Shown here one piece after another: positions 10,400 through 21,590 of a stretch of 43,375 nucleotides of DNA. The stretch spans positions 237,776 through 281,150 of the forward strand of contig KN832575.1 in assembly GCA_000827205.1 (NCBI GenBank), read 5' to 3'. How positions within the stretch are numbered: position 1 is the first letter of the stretch; each line of letters starts with the position of its first letter. This DNA is from Plicaturopsis crispa FD-325 SS-3 (lineage: Eukaryota > Basidiomycota > Agaricomycetes > Amylocorticiales > Amylocorticiaceae). A program made the position numbers and the translations under genes. The notes below the pieces were generated by a model. It did not search any database, was not told the origin of the DNA, and was given only the letters and a program-made list of their open reading frames with translations.

Positions 10400-13300
10400 A
10401 TGTACCCCTCAGTACCCGGTCCAGAGAGGAAAAACTCGAGGCAGCGATTCGTCGTATCGCTGTCGGCATGCCTGTTCGATTTCGTGATCCAGCTACTCCC
10501 GACGGCGGATGAAATGGCTGTCAAGGAGGACGTGCGCAAACTCCTCGAGCGGCTCATTCGCACCATAGAACCTGACAGTCGGCTGCTCTCGTTTGGGAGC
10601 ACCGCGAATGGGTTCAGTCTGCGCAATTCTGGTGAGCGATATCCGCGCGTGTACGAACGCGCTGCTATGACCCTAGCTAACGAGACGACGCCGCCAGACA
10701 TGGACCTGTGCTGCCTGATAGACTCGGATGAGCGCCTCTCTGCTGCTGACCTCGTCACTATGCTTGGAGATCTGCTCGAACGCGGTATGCGTCCAAGTGC
10801 CCAAATGTCAGGCGTTCGCTGATCCCGCCGGCCCCATAGAAACGAAATTTCACGTCAAACCATTGCCGCACGCGCGGATACCCATCGTCAAATTGTCGCT
10901 GGATCCGTCTCCGGGCCTTCCTCTAGGTATAGCATGCGACATCGGTTTCGAGAACAGGCTAGCCCTAGAAAATACCCGCCTGCTTATGTGTTACGCGATG
11001 ATCGATCCGACCAGGGTGCGGACGATGGTGCTATTTCGTGAGTCCGCAATCTGTATCGTCGTGTCGTGACTCTCGCTCACTCGGACTATGGAATATCAGT
11101 CAAGGTCTGGAGTAAACGCAGGTCAGAGACACTCGATTAGCCGGTTTGGCGCGTGCACTCATACCTGAACATGCAGAAAAATCAACTCGCCTTACCAGGG
11201 CACACTGTCATCATACGGTTATGTACTCCTTGTTATATATTTTCTGGTGCATGTCAAAAATCCGCCCGTACTTCCCAATCTGCAACAAATGCCACCGCTT
11301 CGCCCGATATCGAAGGCGAGTTTACCTTTGCGTTACCGTACTACTTCTGTCCACTAATAGTCATTTTAGGAGGACACGCATGTGGGCGGTCACAATACGT
11401 GGTAGGACAGCTCCTGAACTCTGGTTAGCTCGTGTTATTTACCGTCAAACTTGCAGGTTTTTTGACGACATAGAGCTTCTTCGACAACGATGGGGGTCCT
11501 CTAACATGGAGACTGTTGCGGAACTGTAGGTTCCCCCTGCCACTGAACGAACTCACTGAACCCACATTCGCACCGCAGACTGATCGACTTTTTCCGATAC
11601 TATGCTCGGGACTTCTCGTACAACACTGGTGTTGCTTCAATACGAGCGGGACTACTCAAGAAGGAGAGCAAGGGCTGGCAAAATGACGTAGGTCCCTTTC
11701 CTTCGTGTAGACCGCTTCTTGTCGGATTCTTGACAAATCGCGTCTAGCTCACTGGCGGACGGTATCATGACGCGCGTGAGCGCAACCGGTTGTGCATAGA
11801 GGTATATTCAACTATGCTCCCACCATAGAATAACGGCTCACCCGGCTTCCCATAGGATCCCTTTGAGACGGACTTTAATGTCGCACGCTGCGTTACTAAA
11901 GACGGCCTTTACACGGTCAGTTCTAAGCACATCTATGTATGTTCTCTGTCTCTGGACGACTGATTTTTTTACGTAGATCCGTGGAGAATTCATGCGCGCG
12001 TCAAGGATTCTTGCCACTCGCCCCGAGCGTGCCATTGTTGCTCTTGCCCAATTGTGTGAAGAGCGTAAAGACGAGGCCCTGGTCAAAGCAGTGCCGGCTC
12101 CCTCCGTCTTCGTGCCCCCAAGATTATCACCTCTACCCCCGCAGACGCCGTACTCCGTGGGTAGTAATTCCATGAGGCCCAAGGGTGCCCCAGCTCCGGA
12201 GCGGCTGTCGCCACAGCCACAATTCTTCGAGCCGAGCTCTCGTGTGATCGTGCAGGAGGTGCCCACTCGTTCTCCGCCTAGTCATATGGCTCCTAAGAGG
12301 TCTGCCTGGACAAGTCCACCACCCCCGGAAGCTCCCCTGGAGGACCTCACATCGTTCGAAGACCAACTCGATCACGGACTCGAACTAGCGACTTCTTCGA
12401 CGGATGCTCGTGAAAGGGAGAGAGCTGAACAGTCCTCATCGAGCAACAGCGAGATCTTTACCGATGATGACCACCGCTCGGACGCTGCGGAGTCCGATGA
12501 TGCTCGTTCGGTTCAGTCATTTACAGAAGGTGCTCGCCTGGTCCCCGCTCTCGCTATTCGGAGACCGTCTCTAGCGCAGGAGTCGTCGCAGCGTACTTTG
12601 CACGCTTCAAGCGCATTGCATCCCGATGGCCATCTCAAGCCTATCGTCGGTGCGCGAGGGCGTCTGTCCTCTCGACCTTTAGAGAAAGTGATCGACATCA
12701 CACCCTGTCCATCCCCTAGGCATGTTCTCGACGGCCGGGGCTCTTCCCCTGGTGCGGAATATGCCCGACGGTCACTCTCAGGACCTCCTCGTACGTTGAA
12801 TAGATTTTCTTGGACCTCTGCAACCCCCATTGCCCTCGTCACTCCTTTACCGCCCTCGCCACAAGATCCCCCAACGGATTCATACGGCCTCCAATCAACT
12901 ACTGTATTCTATGAGACGGGGACGAAACACCCGCATTCTCCTGTTTTATATTCACCTGGATCGCATCCCATCTCACCGATGAAATACCCGGAACTGCATC
13001 AGAGTCCAGGCGTGCTTGGGGCTCCTATAGGTCAAGCAAGTACTCCCCGCGGTTCAATGCGGGGAGACACACCGGCTGGCCGGATATCTGGTCCCAATAC
13101 TCCAACACCCACTGCCGGGTTCTCATACTCATCATCCTCGTCGCAACATTCGCATTCTCATTCAACTGCTACTATTACTGCATCAACCCCGCCTGCACAT
13201 ATATCCCCATCCCCGCCATCTGTAATCCATAGTTTGCCGTCTCGCTCCCAGTCGCGATCTCAGTCACCGCGGAGTATACCCGGACATGCCCACATTTCGA

Positions 13301-13614
13301 ACTCTAGACACATTACGGGCTCTCCACCTGCTTCCACCACAAATGGGAGTAATTCGCCGACGCCGTCGTCTGCTGGCTATAGTACTTCTGTGTCACGATC
13401 GCCGTCATCGTCGCCGACATCGACCTCTCCGCCTTCACCTCGGCATCATGACCGCCCACATGGGCCGCCTATAGCGATGTCACCTTTGGCTTCAAGCTAC
13501 CATACAGTGCCCAAAGTACCATTACCGCCACTGGCCAACGGCCATCCAGACGACTTGGGAGTCGAAAAAATATCGTCTGCTCTCAGTCGCAATTTATCCA
13601 TCGTCGAGCCATAG
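10400..13614 (+). CDS. Cid1/TRF-type non-canonical poly(A)/poly(U) polymerase
   Basis: The protein adds nucleotides to RNA 3' ends (terminal uridylyl- or adenylyltransferase family). Exons end or begin at 10631; 10698-10784; 10840-11037; 11100-11121; 11177-11315; 11370-11401; 11457-11525; 11579-11687; 11748-11801; 11856-11915; 11977-13614, and all junction phases agree. The catalytic core shows [13 protein letters not shown] then DMDLCCLID (the GS...DxD metal-binding motif) and a third aspartate in IACDIGFEN. The central domain follows ([25 protein letters not shown]), then the PAP-associated segment ([27 protein letters not shown]). A ~490-residue Ser/Pro-rich disordered tail ends the protein. 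One intron (11316-11369) uses a GC donor. The 5' end is unresolved: the frame giving [14 protein letters not shown] is open from about 10265, while a second frame upstream reads [17 protein letters not shown]. An atypical intron or an indel near 10440-10492 is needed to join them. The start given is therefore nominal. Confidence 0.88.
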
Positions 13615-14115
13615 CATCCTGCTACCGACGATATTTCATCCTCCAGTACGCGTATTCCCACTCATAATTCACTAACCACGGCATATTTCTGGCATCATAC
13701 CAACGAACCCTCACGTTCACGTCAATCGACCGCACCGTCGTTCCCCCGACACTGCCACGTATTCTATACATCTCGCCGACATATTTCGCATCGATCTCTG
13801 CTTTGCTACTTCGGATCCCATGTACCCATAACTGCTGTGTGTGTCGGTCAAGGTACTTGGCATACAATACTTCAATATAAAGCACAAGTGTGCGCCGCAT
13901 CCTATGTGTGAGGAAAGCAGAACGTGCAGAACGTGAGGAGCATGTTTTCGTGTTGCAAAGAACGCCTGCGGTGTCAACGCGGCGTCAAACACAATTAAGT
14001 ACAGTACTTTGACTGAGGCCTGGGCGATCACTCGGCGCAGAAGAATAGACGTACACACCCATGAATACATGACAAGCCCTCTCATATGGGGGGTCATCCG
14101 CGCTGTAATGCAATA
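13615..14115. other. convergent 3' region between nucleotidyltransferase and LSm7 genes
   Basis: This 501-bp stretch separates two convergent genes and should hold both 3' UTRs. A 92-codon minus-strand frame at 13622-13900 (ending NYEWEYAYWRMKYRR) is open but belongs to no family I recognise. Confidence 0.5.
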
Positions 14116-14650
14116 TTATCCCTCTTGCGCCATGAAAGGGTTCGCGATTTCTTCTGATCCATCCACTGGACTTAATATCGTGACCGTGGGTCCACGAAGC
14201 ACGGTAAGTCCTAGAGACCGGACATGCACTTCGGGCTCTGCAAGGGCATTTTCAGGACAACATGGCGAACGGCTGGCATTTGTGGCGCACCTTGTACTTC
14301 CTCTTGGACTTCATCCAGCACAAGGTTGAGAAGTTGATCGTATCCTTTCAAAATGCCAGTAACTAAGGTATGCGGCGTCAACAACAACACCATATCATTT
14401 TCATGAGGACATACCTTCCCGTCCGCCAGTGAATTTTACCCTGATTCGTTCGTTGACATATTTCGAGAGATCAAGGATGACCTCTCGTTTTGGCCGATCC
14501 ATAGCAGGCTGGGGTCCTTGGGGCCCGCCATGGCGGCCTCTGAATGCTGCTCCTCGACCGCCTCTAGGTGCACCACGGCCCTACAACGTGAATTTAAAGT
14601 CTGCGTACACGCGCGGTCTGATAGACTATACGCACTCCTCGATCAGCCAT
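14116..14650 (-). CDS. LSM7: U6 snRNA-associated Sm-like protein LSm7
   Basis: LSm7 is a subunit of the LSm2-8 ring on U6 snRNA and the LSm1-7 ring in cytoplasmic mRNA decay. Four exons (14650-14636, 14580-14415, 14362-14291, 14237-14116) give 124 residues. The Sm1 motif is seen in VILDLSKYVNERIRVKF and VTGILKGYDQLLNLVLDE; Sm2 is in LGLTVLRGPTVTIL, followed by the family-typical EEIANPF end. The N-terminus has a 30-residue RGG-type extension (RGGRGAPRGGRGAAFRG) before the conserved MDRPKRE. The first exon codes for only five residues (MADRG); this start was chosen because splicing to it keeps the RGG frame, whereas an internal ATG gives the wrong frame. The gene is divergent from the importin beta gene. 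Confidence 0.93.
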
Positions 14651-15004
14651 CAGTAGAATTCAAAGGATGCGCTTTACAACCGCTCTGCAATCCGATAGTG
14701 CGGACAAGGATTCAGGCAGCTACGCGTGGCAATGAAAGGGAAGTGACTGTAAGATGTAAAAGACAAGTAAAAGACGGTGCCGTCGTTGTCGAGCGCAGCC
14801 GAGTCGCGGTGAGATTCAAACACCGCCCTGCAGCCACACTTTCCATTTCCCTCACCACCGTCGCCCGCTCTTTTTTCTTTCTTGTCTGTCTCCTCTACAT
14901 ATTCTGTGCGTGCAAATCAAATCCTGTGCCGACGACCGTCTGATTCACATATACCTGTCGAATACCCTCAACATCAAACTACAGACGCCTTATCACGAGC
15001 AACA
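14651..15004. promoter_or_regulatory. shared divergent promoter region, LSM7/KAP95
   Basis: Only 354 bp separate the two start codons, so this interval must hold both promoters and both 5' UTRs. It has CT-rich runs near 14840-14890 on the plus strand, common before fungal start sites, but no clear TATA box. Confidence 0.55.
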
Positions 15005-18000
15005 ATGAGCGCCAGTGAACTCCTCGCAAACACCCTGTCTCCTGGTACGCCACTGGTTTTCATCGCGTCGTTGAAGCCCTGGGACGTTTCTGAAGAGCAT
15101 CGCGTCCATCTGCAGACACGAATACGCGTCAGGATGCCACTCACAAACTCGAAAATGCCTCCCGAGAGAACTATGTGAGCAACCATCGTCCGCTCAAAAC
15201 ACATGGATTGATGGAGAGCTCGTCGTTATTCTAGCCGGCATACATGCTGATGCTCTCATCGGAGCTTGTGAACGAGAGCTCCCAGCTACATATACGGAAC
15301 GCTGCTGGTCTTGCATTGAAGAACGCCTTGTCTGCTCGCGTACGTAACTTGTCTGTAGCACCTCAGTTTCCCCGCGTTTCGCTCATTTTCCGGGGATCTG
15401 CAGGAAACCGCGCGTCAGACAGAATATTCGAACAGATGGCTCGCACTGGATCCTGAAAGCAGGGGAAAAGTCAAACAAGATGCGCTTATGACATTAGGCT
15501 CCACTTCTCAAAAGGCCGGCGCCGTTGGTGCTCAAGTCGTCGCTGCAATCGCTGCCGTAGAGCTCCCGAGTGATCAATGGCCCGAGTTGATTGGCCTTTT
15601 GTTAGAATTCGTCAACAATCAAAACAATACGAACATGAAGATGGCGGCTCTGCAGGCGATTGGATTCATCTGCGAAACGATCGTGCGTCCCATTTCCCAT
15701 GAACAGCGTCAACTCGTCTTGATCATGTTTTTCATATACAGAAACCTGAGATCTTGAGTCTGCGTTCGAACGAGATTTTGACCGCAGTTATTCATGGTGC
15801 GCGCAAAGAAGAGCCTTCTTCTGACGTACAACTTGCCGCTATCCATGCCCTGTACAACTCACTGGAATTTGTTCGCTCTAACTTTGAGCGCGAGGTTAGT
15901 GATTTTTCTTGCAATCACTCACGGCCATACTCAGATCTCACTTTTAAAAGGGCGAGCGAAACTACATCATGCAAGTCGTGTGTGAGGCCACTCAGAACCC
16001 GAATGTTGCAGTTCAGATCGGTGCATTCGAGTGTTTAGTCCGCATCATGGGTTTGTACTATGACAATATGGCATTCTACATGGAACAAGCATTGTTTGGT
16101 GTACGTCGTGACTTATCATTCCCTTCTCGCGTCCCTCTTACATGATCCCCTTCAGTTAACGGTCATGGGCATGAAAAACCCGGACGAGCGGGTGGCGTTG
16201 CAGGCCGTCGAATTCTGGTCAACGGTGTGCGAAGAAGAGATTGAACTCGCGATCGAAGCTCAAGAGGTACGCGTACCGTGAAGTCTTTGTAATCTCGCGC
16301 TGATTTCGTTGTAGGCTGCTGAATATGGCGAAATTCCCGAACACGAGTGCAAGTACTTCTCAAAGATTGCCCTTCCTGAGATCATCCCAGTACTCTTGCT
16401 TCTCCTCACCCGACAAGAGGAAGACGCAGACGACGACGAGTGGAACGTCTCCATGGCTGCAGGAATATGCCTATCGTTCCTTGCCCAGGCTGTTCAAGAT
16501 CATATCGTGCCGGCTGTTATTCCCTTCATCGAGGCTCATATCAAGTCTCAAGACTGGCATCAACGGGAGGCCGCAGTCATGACTTTCGGCTCCATCCTCG
16601 ATGGACCTGACCCCGCTCAGCTTACACAGCTGGTCAACCAAGCGTTGCCACTCCTCATCGACATGATGAGCGACTCAAACGTCCACGTGAAGGACACAAC
16701 CGCCTGGACTCTCGGGCGCATCTGTGACTTGCTGATCCAAACAATAAAACCGGACGTTCACCTGCATCCCCTCATCTCGGCTCTCGTCAACGGACTCCAG
16801 GATAGCCCTCGGATCGTCGCTAACTGTTGCTGGGCACTCATGAACCTCTCGGACCAGCTAGGTGTCTATTACGAGGATGAAACAGCAGAGACCGCGCAGA
16901 CCGGACCGTTATCGCCTTATTACGAGGGTGTAGTCCAAGCTCTTCTCCGCGTCTCCGAAACGTGAGCTTTCTTCAATCCTGCCAATCCTCGTTTCTAACT
17001 AGGCGAAACCACAAACTAGCACTGGAAACGAGTCCAACTTCCGGACATCTGCATATGAAGCTATAACTTCATATGTCACTCACGCCACACCCGATGTAAT
17101 TCCTGTCGTCCAAAACACGGTTGTCACCATTTTACAAAGAATGGAACAGCTACTTGGCATGACGGTATAGTGGTATCTTGATGTCTCTTAGAGTTTTACT
17201 CATTTTTGTGTTACAGAACCAAATACTGGGCGTTGATGACCGGAACAACTGGAACGAACTGCAGAGCAACTTCTGCAGCGTTGTCATCGTAAGGATCTAT
17301 CCTCACAATGCATGGTTCCATAAGACTGACCATTATTTCCGCGCAGAGCGTAATCAGGAAACTTGGCGATGGCATACAACCGATGGCGGATCGCATTATG
17401 ACCCTTGTCCTTCAGCTTATCCAAGCTGCAGGAAAGACCTCGACTGTCTTGGAGGATGCGTTCCTTGTCGTTGGCTCGCTCGCATCTGCCCTCGAGCACA
17501 ATTTCGCGCCTTATATCCAAGCGTTCCTACCATACCTTTACCCTGCTCTACAAGCGCACGAAGACACCCAACTGTGTACCGTCGCTGTCGGCATCATCGG
17601 CGATATCTCGCGTGCGCTCGGCGAGCAGAGTGCTCAATACTCGAACGCATTCATGAGCGTCTTGCTCGAGAATCTCCAGAGCGAAGTACTCAACCGCAAC
17701 GTGAAGATCTCTATCCTCTCCTGTTTTGGCGACATTGCCCTTGCGATCGGTCCTGCCTTTGAGCCGTATCTCGACACGACTATGGGCGTTCTCAGGCAGG
17801 CTGGTGCTGTCCAACCCAATCCCGTACGCCCGTATCTTGTTTACCCTGAGCGATTCTGACCTCATCATCATCTTCGATACATAGCTCGACTTTGATCTCG
17901 TCGACTACGTAAGCTCACTCCGTGAAGGTATCCTCGAAGCCTATACAGGCATCGTGACGGGCCTGAAAAACACCGACAAAGGTAGGTTGTTGCCGTTGAA

Positions 18001-18361
18001 CATCATGTAGAAGCTGGACTCAATCTCTCTTTGAATATAGTCGGCTTGTTGCTACCACATGTACAATCCATTCTGGAGCTCATTCAACGGTGCCTCGCCG
18101 ACGATGAAAGGACTGACTCGATAGTGAAGCTGTCGTTCGGTCTGCTCGGCGACCTCGCAGATTGCTTCCCCAATGGGGAGATAAAGCAGTTCCTGCTCTC
18201 GGAGTGGGTCGTCACAGAATTACGAAGCAAAACCCGGATGCCCGTCGAAAACAAGAAGACCCTGCGGTGGGCTCGAGAGGTACGACTGATGGTCTCTGCG
18301 GGGCGGCAGTTTGCTGACGGCTTGCTCTTTTCTGTAGATGGTTAAGCGTGCTACCGCATAG
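15005..18361 (+). CDS. KAP95: importin subunit beta-1 (karyopherin Kap95)
   Basis: This nuclear import receptor binds importin alpha, RanGTP and nucleoporins. Fourteen exons (15005-15044, 15116-15174, 15235-15339, 15404-15682, 15742-15894, 15951-16100, 16156-16266, 16315-16961, 17020-17164, 17217-17288, 17347-17823, 17885-17981, 18041-18279, 18338-18361) give 865 residues, the usual family length, with every phase consistent. HEAT repeats run throughout: the N-terminal Ran-binding part ([30 protein letters not shown]), the acidic loop EEDADDDEW near residues 331-339 that contacts cargo/Ran, and the conserved [20 protein letters not shown] and [14 protein letters not shown] helices. The last exon codes only for MVKRATA. 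All introns are 48-71 nt. I see no defects. Confidence 0.97.
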
Positions 18362-18883
18362 ACATTATTCCTGCCCTGATTTCACTCCTCTCTATCCACT
18401 TCATCTCTTTTCGACTCTTACTTTTCATATCTCTCATTACTTGCATGCAATCTATATTTTCCTTTTCCATCGTCGATCATCGCCATCTCAAGGAGGCATT
18501 TACATTCGTCACGACTTGCATGTATTAGAAAGTGGTCAAGCCACATCACGCTCAAGGTTCTCCAGCGCCCACATCGGTTTTCTGTATCCCTTACTCCATT
18601 TCCCTTCCTCACCTCGCTCCACACCGCTTCATCCCTCTCCTCTCGTAGTGCATCTTAATGTCCTTTTCCGAGTAATCAGACGGGGTTTTCTACGGTCGCT
18701 TGCTTGGCACGCAAAGTGCATATAATAAAACACGTACTCGCCCAAAAAATTCGAAACACAGATGTACAGCATGTATGTATGCCCTTGAGAATTTCCGTCC
18801 ACGCAAGGTTGGTCCTGCACAAGTCCCGCATGCATGTAAACTCGAACTTCAAGTCCCTCCTACCCTCTGCCCGAGAAGCATCG
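18362..18883. other. convergent 3' region between KAP95 and the amine oxidase
   Basis: This 522-bp stretch is pyrimidine-rich after the KAP95 stop (18365-18480). Both flanking genes end here. No RNA gene or further coding frame is supported. Confidence 0.6.
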
Positions 18884-21590
18884 CTACTGCGCACTACCAT
18901 GCCAATAGCGCAGCTGAGTGCGAAGGCGCTTCAACTGAGACTTCACGCGTATCTTCGCAGACTCCGTGCGTGACGGGGTCTGAGATATGATGGAGGGCGC
19001 GAATGAGACATAAGATGTATCGAATGAACGCTTCTTCGGCGACGGCGCGATAGACACGCTCGATGCAACTATGTGAGAATGAGCGCTGAGGCCTTGAAGA
19101 TCAAATCACGATTGGTGCACTCACCATTGTAATCGTCATTGACACCCCACTTGCGCAGAAATTCGGGCAGCTTGTCTGGATGAGACACGGTGAGGTACTC
19201 GTGTATTGCCCTCCATGTGCTGTCCAACGCGCCGACAATCCATCTATATAGAAGGAACCAGTCGGTGAGAGTGGGTCAGAACAAGTAAGGAGTCTATGGA
19301 GCGCACCCGTGTCGGAAACTCACAGGCGTAGAACGTTAGATGCTGGAAGGATCAAGATATATTCACAACGCACCTGATGGCCTCGCCCGCGAAATGAAGC
19401 CTACCCCGCGCAGCTGGGAGTGTAAGGCTAGAGTATACTGACCCTGCAAATGCATATACTCTTTAGTAAAAAGGACATGGCTAGAGAGAGCGGCCCATAA
19501 TAATCACCGAATTTTCCAGGTCCAAATAGCGCAAAAGCACCTAAATAATGGGATGTCAGAGACAGGATGAGTGCTAAAACATGAATGTTCGCACCCATCG
19601 TGGATGGATTTCCACCCCAGTCTATGCCGTGCATAGCGATGTACTGGTCTTGCAAGACTTCTAGTTCGATATTGTGTAGGTCGGAGAGGTCGCGTAGAAC
19701 CAATTCCTTGAGCTGCTCGTCGACGACGGGGTCTCCGGAACCGATCATGGCACCGATGCGCGCTGCGTCCTCCGTCCACACAAAGCTGCAGATGAGTACA
19801 GCGGGTCCTGCATTATCAAGGCCGTACGAGGGGTAGACCACGACACGGATGGGACGGTCCGTGAAGGATCTCCCACCAATTATGTTGATCGTGTTTCCTT
19901 CACGATCGACAACAGGTTTTCCGCTCGCGTCCCTTCCCGCAGTCCACCAGGGGGATTTGAATTTCATGGCAATCTTGGTTGCTGGCGTAAAAGTGCACGC
20001 TCTACTCATAAATGAGGATCGTGAGGATTCGTTGATATATAGACCGCTGATTATGGTGGCACTTACCGCAGGGCGTCAGACTGCGTCGGTGTAAGCTCTG
20101 CGCCAGACAAGTCAATGGCGTGCCGGAGAACAGTGGTGGGTGGGGTCGCAATCACATGCGAGTATGTTCTCGTAGTCTTATTTCCGTTGGCAAAATACGT
20201 GACGTCCAGTGGCGAGAAGCTCCCCGAATGAGGCGACTTGATCGTTATCGCAGCGACGCGGTGACTTCTGAGAATGCTCCCTGGATGGGTTTTCTCGAGG
20301 TAGTCGCTCATCGCGTTGGTGAGCACCTCTGATCCACCGCTGGAAAAAAACTGCATCAGGGGCGCACAACGCCTGGAGCAGATATCACTTACTCGAAACA
20401 CCAAAACTTGGGTTTCGGCTTTGACCGGTCAGTTGAATACCCAAAGCTGAGCTCTCCGAGAACAGTATCGGTGAACGCGCGGTCGTACCTGTGAGATGGG
20501 ATAAGGTAAGCCTCCTCAGTTGCGAGTGTACGACGTACCATCCAGTGGTCATCGACTGTGTTTCAAGCCAGCTGACAACATGTGTCGGAAGAGGCTTTCC
20601 CGGCGGAAGCCCTATATCTACAAGCTCGGAACTAGGCCTGTATACGTGAGACATGTAGGACCGTGTCGAGTATGAGTCGAACTCGAGCATCCGATCCCAG
20701 CCTGCATGACCTCCGTTGTACAAATCATCCTCAAGGCCTCTCGCGAACGGATCGATAACATCGCGATAGATTTTCTCATACCCGGCCTTGATGTAAACGT
20801 CGGCTACTCCCAGAGACCTGGCATTGAATGGGTCGTGTGAGGAAGGGGGGACGTTCATTCGCTTGCGATTACCGTTGAAGTATTGTATACCGTTACCGTC
20901 CTTGGTGTCGAAATGGTACGGGATGCGCTTCGCTTCAACAGAGATCCCGTTGGAGTTGAGTTTATCGTATTTGAAGAGCTTGAAGAGCCTGTCCATCTGC
21001 TTCGTCTCAGGGAATCTGCAGCGACACGTCGTTAATGATCGATACCACTGCACGCCGGAGAGGGGACCAACCTCATAGGGCCAAGGTCCTGTTCAAATGA
21101 GTTATTGTTCGGTGTCGCACGATCGTCGGCGGAAGACACTGCTTACATAGTAGTCGTGGGTTCCATTTGGTTCATCTGCCTTCTGCGAAAAACGGTACGT
21201 CTTGACGCGTCCTCCGACGCGGCTATCCGCCTCGAGGATCTCGTACTTGATATCGAGAGAGTCAAGAATGAGTCCGGCGTATAAGCCAGCACACCCTGTC
21301 CATGACATTCAGTTGGTAAACAAGCCACGGCAGTGCGACATATGGGATACACAACACAGTTACAGACCTGCACCAACGATCCCAACAGGTGGGCCTGACA
21401 CCTCAGCAGGTGGGTCGGACACTGGCGAATCCTCTACCTCTCCACACGCCTCGTTGTACCACGCCTCAACGGTGGAATAGTTTGTCGCTGAAGCTGGTGG
21501 GTCGTCGCTGGTCTTTTCGTTAGGAATGTCGATAATGTGGAGATTATCATGAGAGAGGACATTTTCGCGAGACAGTTCGATGTCGACCAT
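18884..21590 (-). CDS. flavin amine oxidase, L-amino-acid oxidase type
   Basis: This FAD enzyme would oxidatively deaminate amines or L-amino acids, giving the oxo-acid, ammonia and H2O2. Eleven exons (21590-21368, 21295-21147, 21088-21072, 21015-20539, 20488-20393, 20339-20067, 20001-19595, 19540-19508, 19443-19374, 19243-19125, 19068-18884) give 682 residues. Visible motifs are the Rossmann dinucleotide fold VGIVGAGCAGLYAG near residues 68-82, the ILEADSRVGGRV FAD-binding motif, DLGPMRFPET, a CTFTPATKIAMKF strand and the C-terminal FAD contact RGRLHFAGEAI followed by WIVGALDSTW. No signal peptide is apparent. Exon 3 is only 17 nt. The last-but-one intron (19373-19244, 129 nt) replaces the few residues that relatives have between GEA(I/V) and W, so a micro-exon may be missed there. 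A Ser/Lys-rich tail of about 60 residues ends the protein. Substrate is not predictable. Confidence 0.88.

Noticed and set aside
13622-13900. 92-codon minus frame ending NYEWEYAYWRMKYRR
   Set aside because: It looks somewhat protein-like but lies in the 3' region of two genes, lacks a promoter and matches no family I know.
14210-14217. Plus-strand GGTAAGTC as splice donor in the LSm7 region
   Set aside because: It lies antisense inside the conserved LSm7 exon LGLTVLRG, which reads through without an intron.
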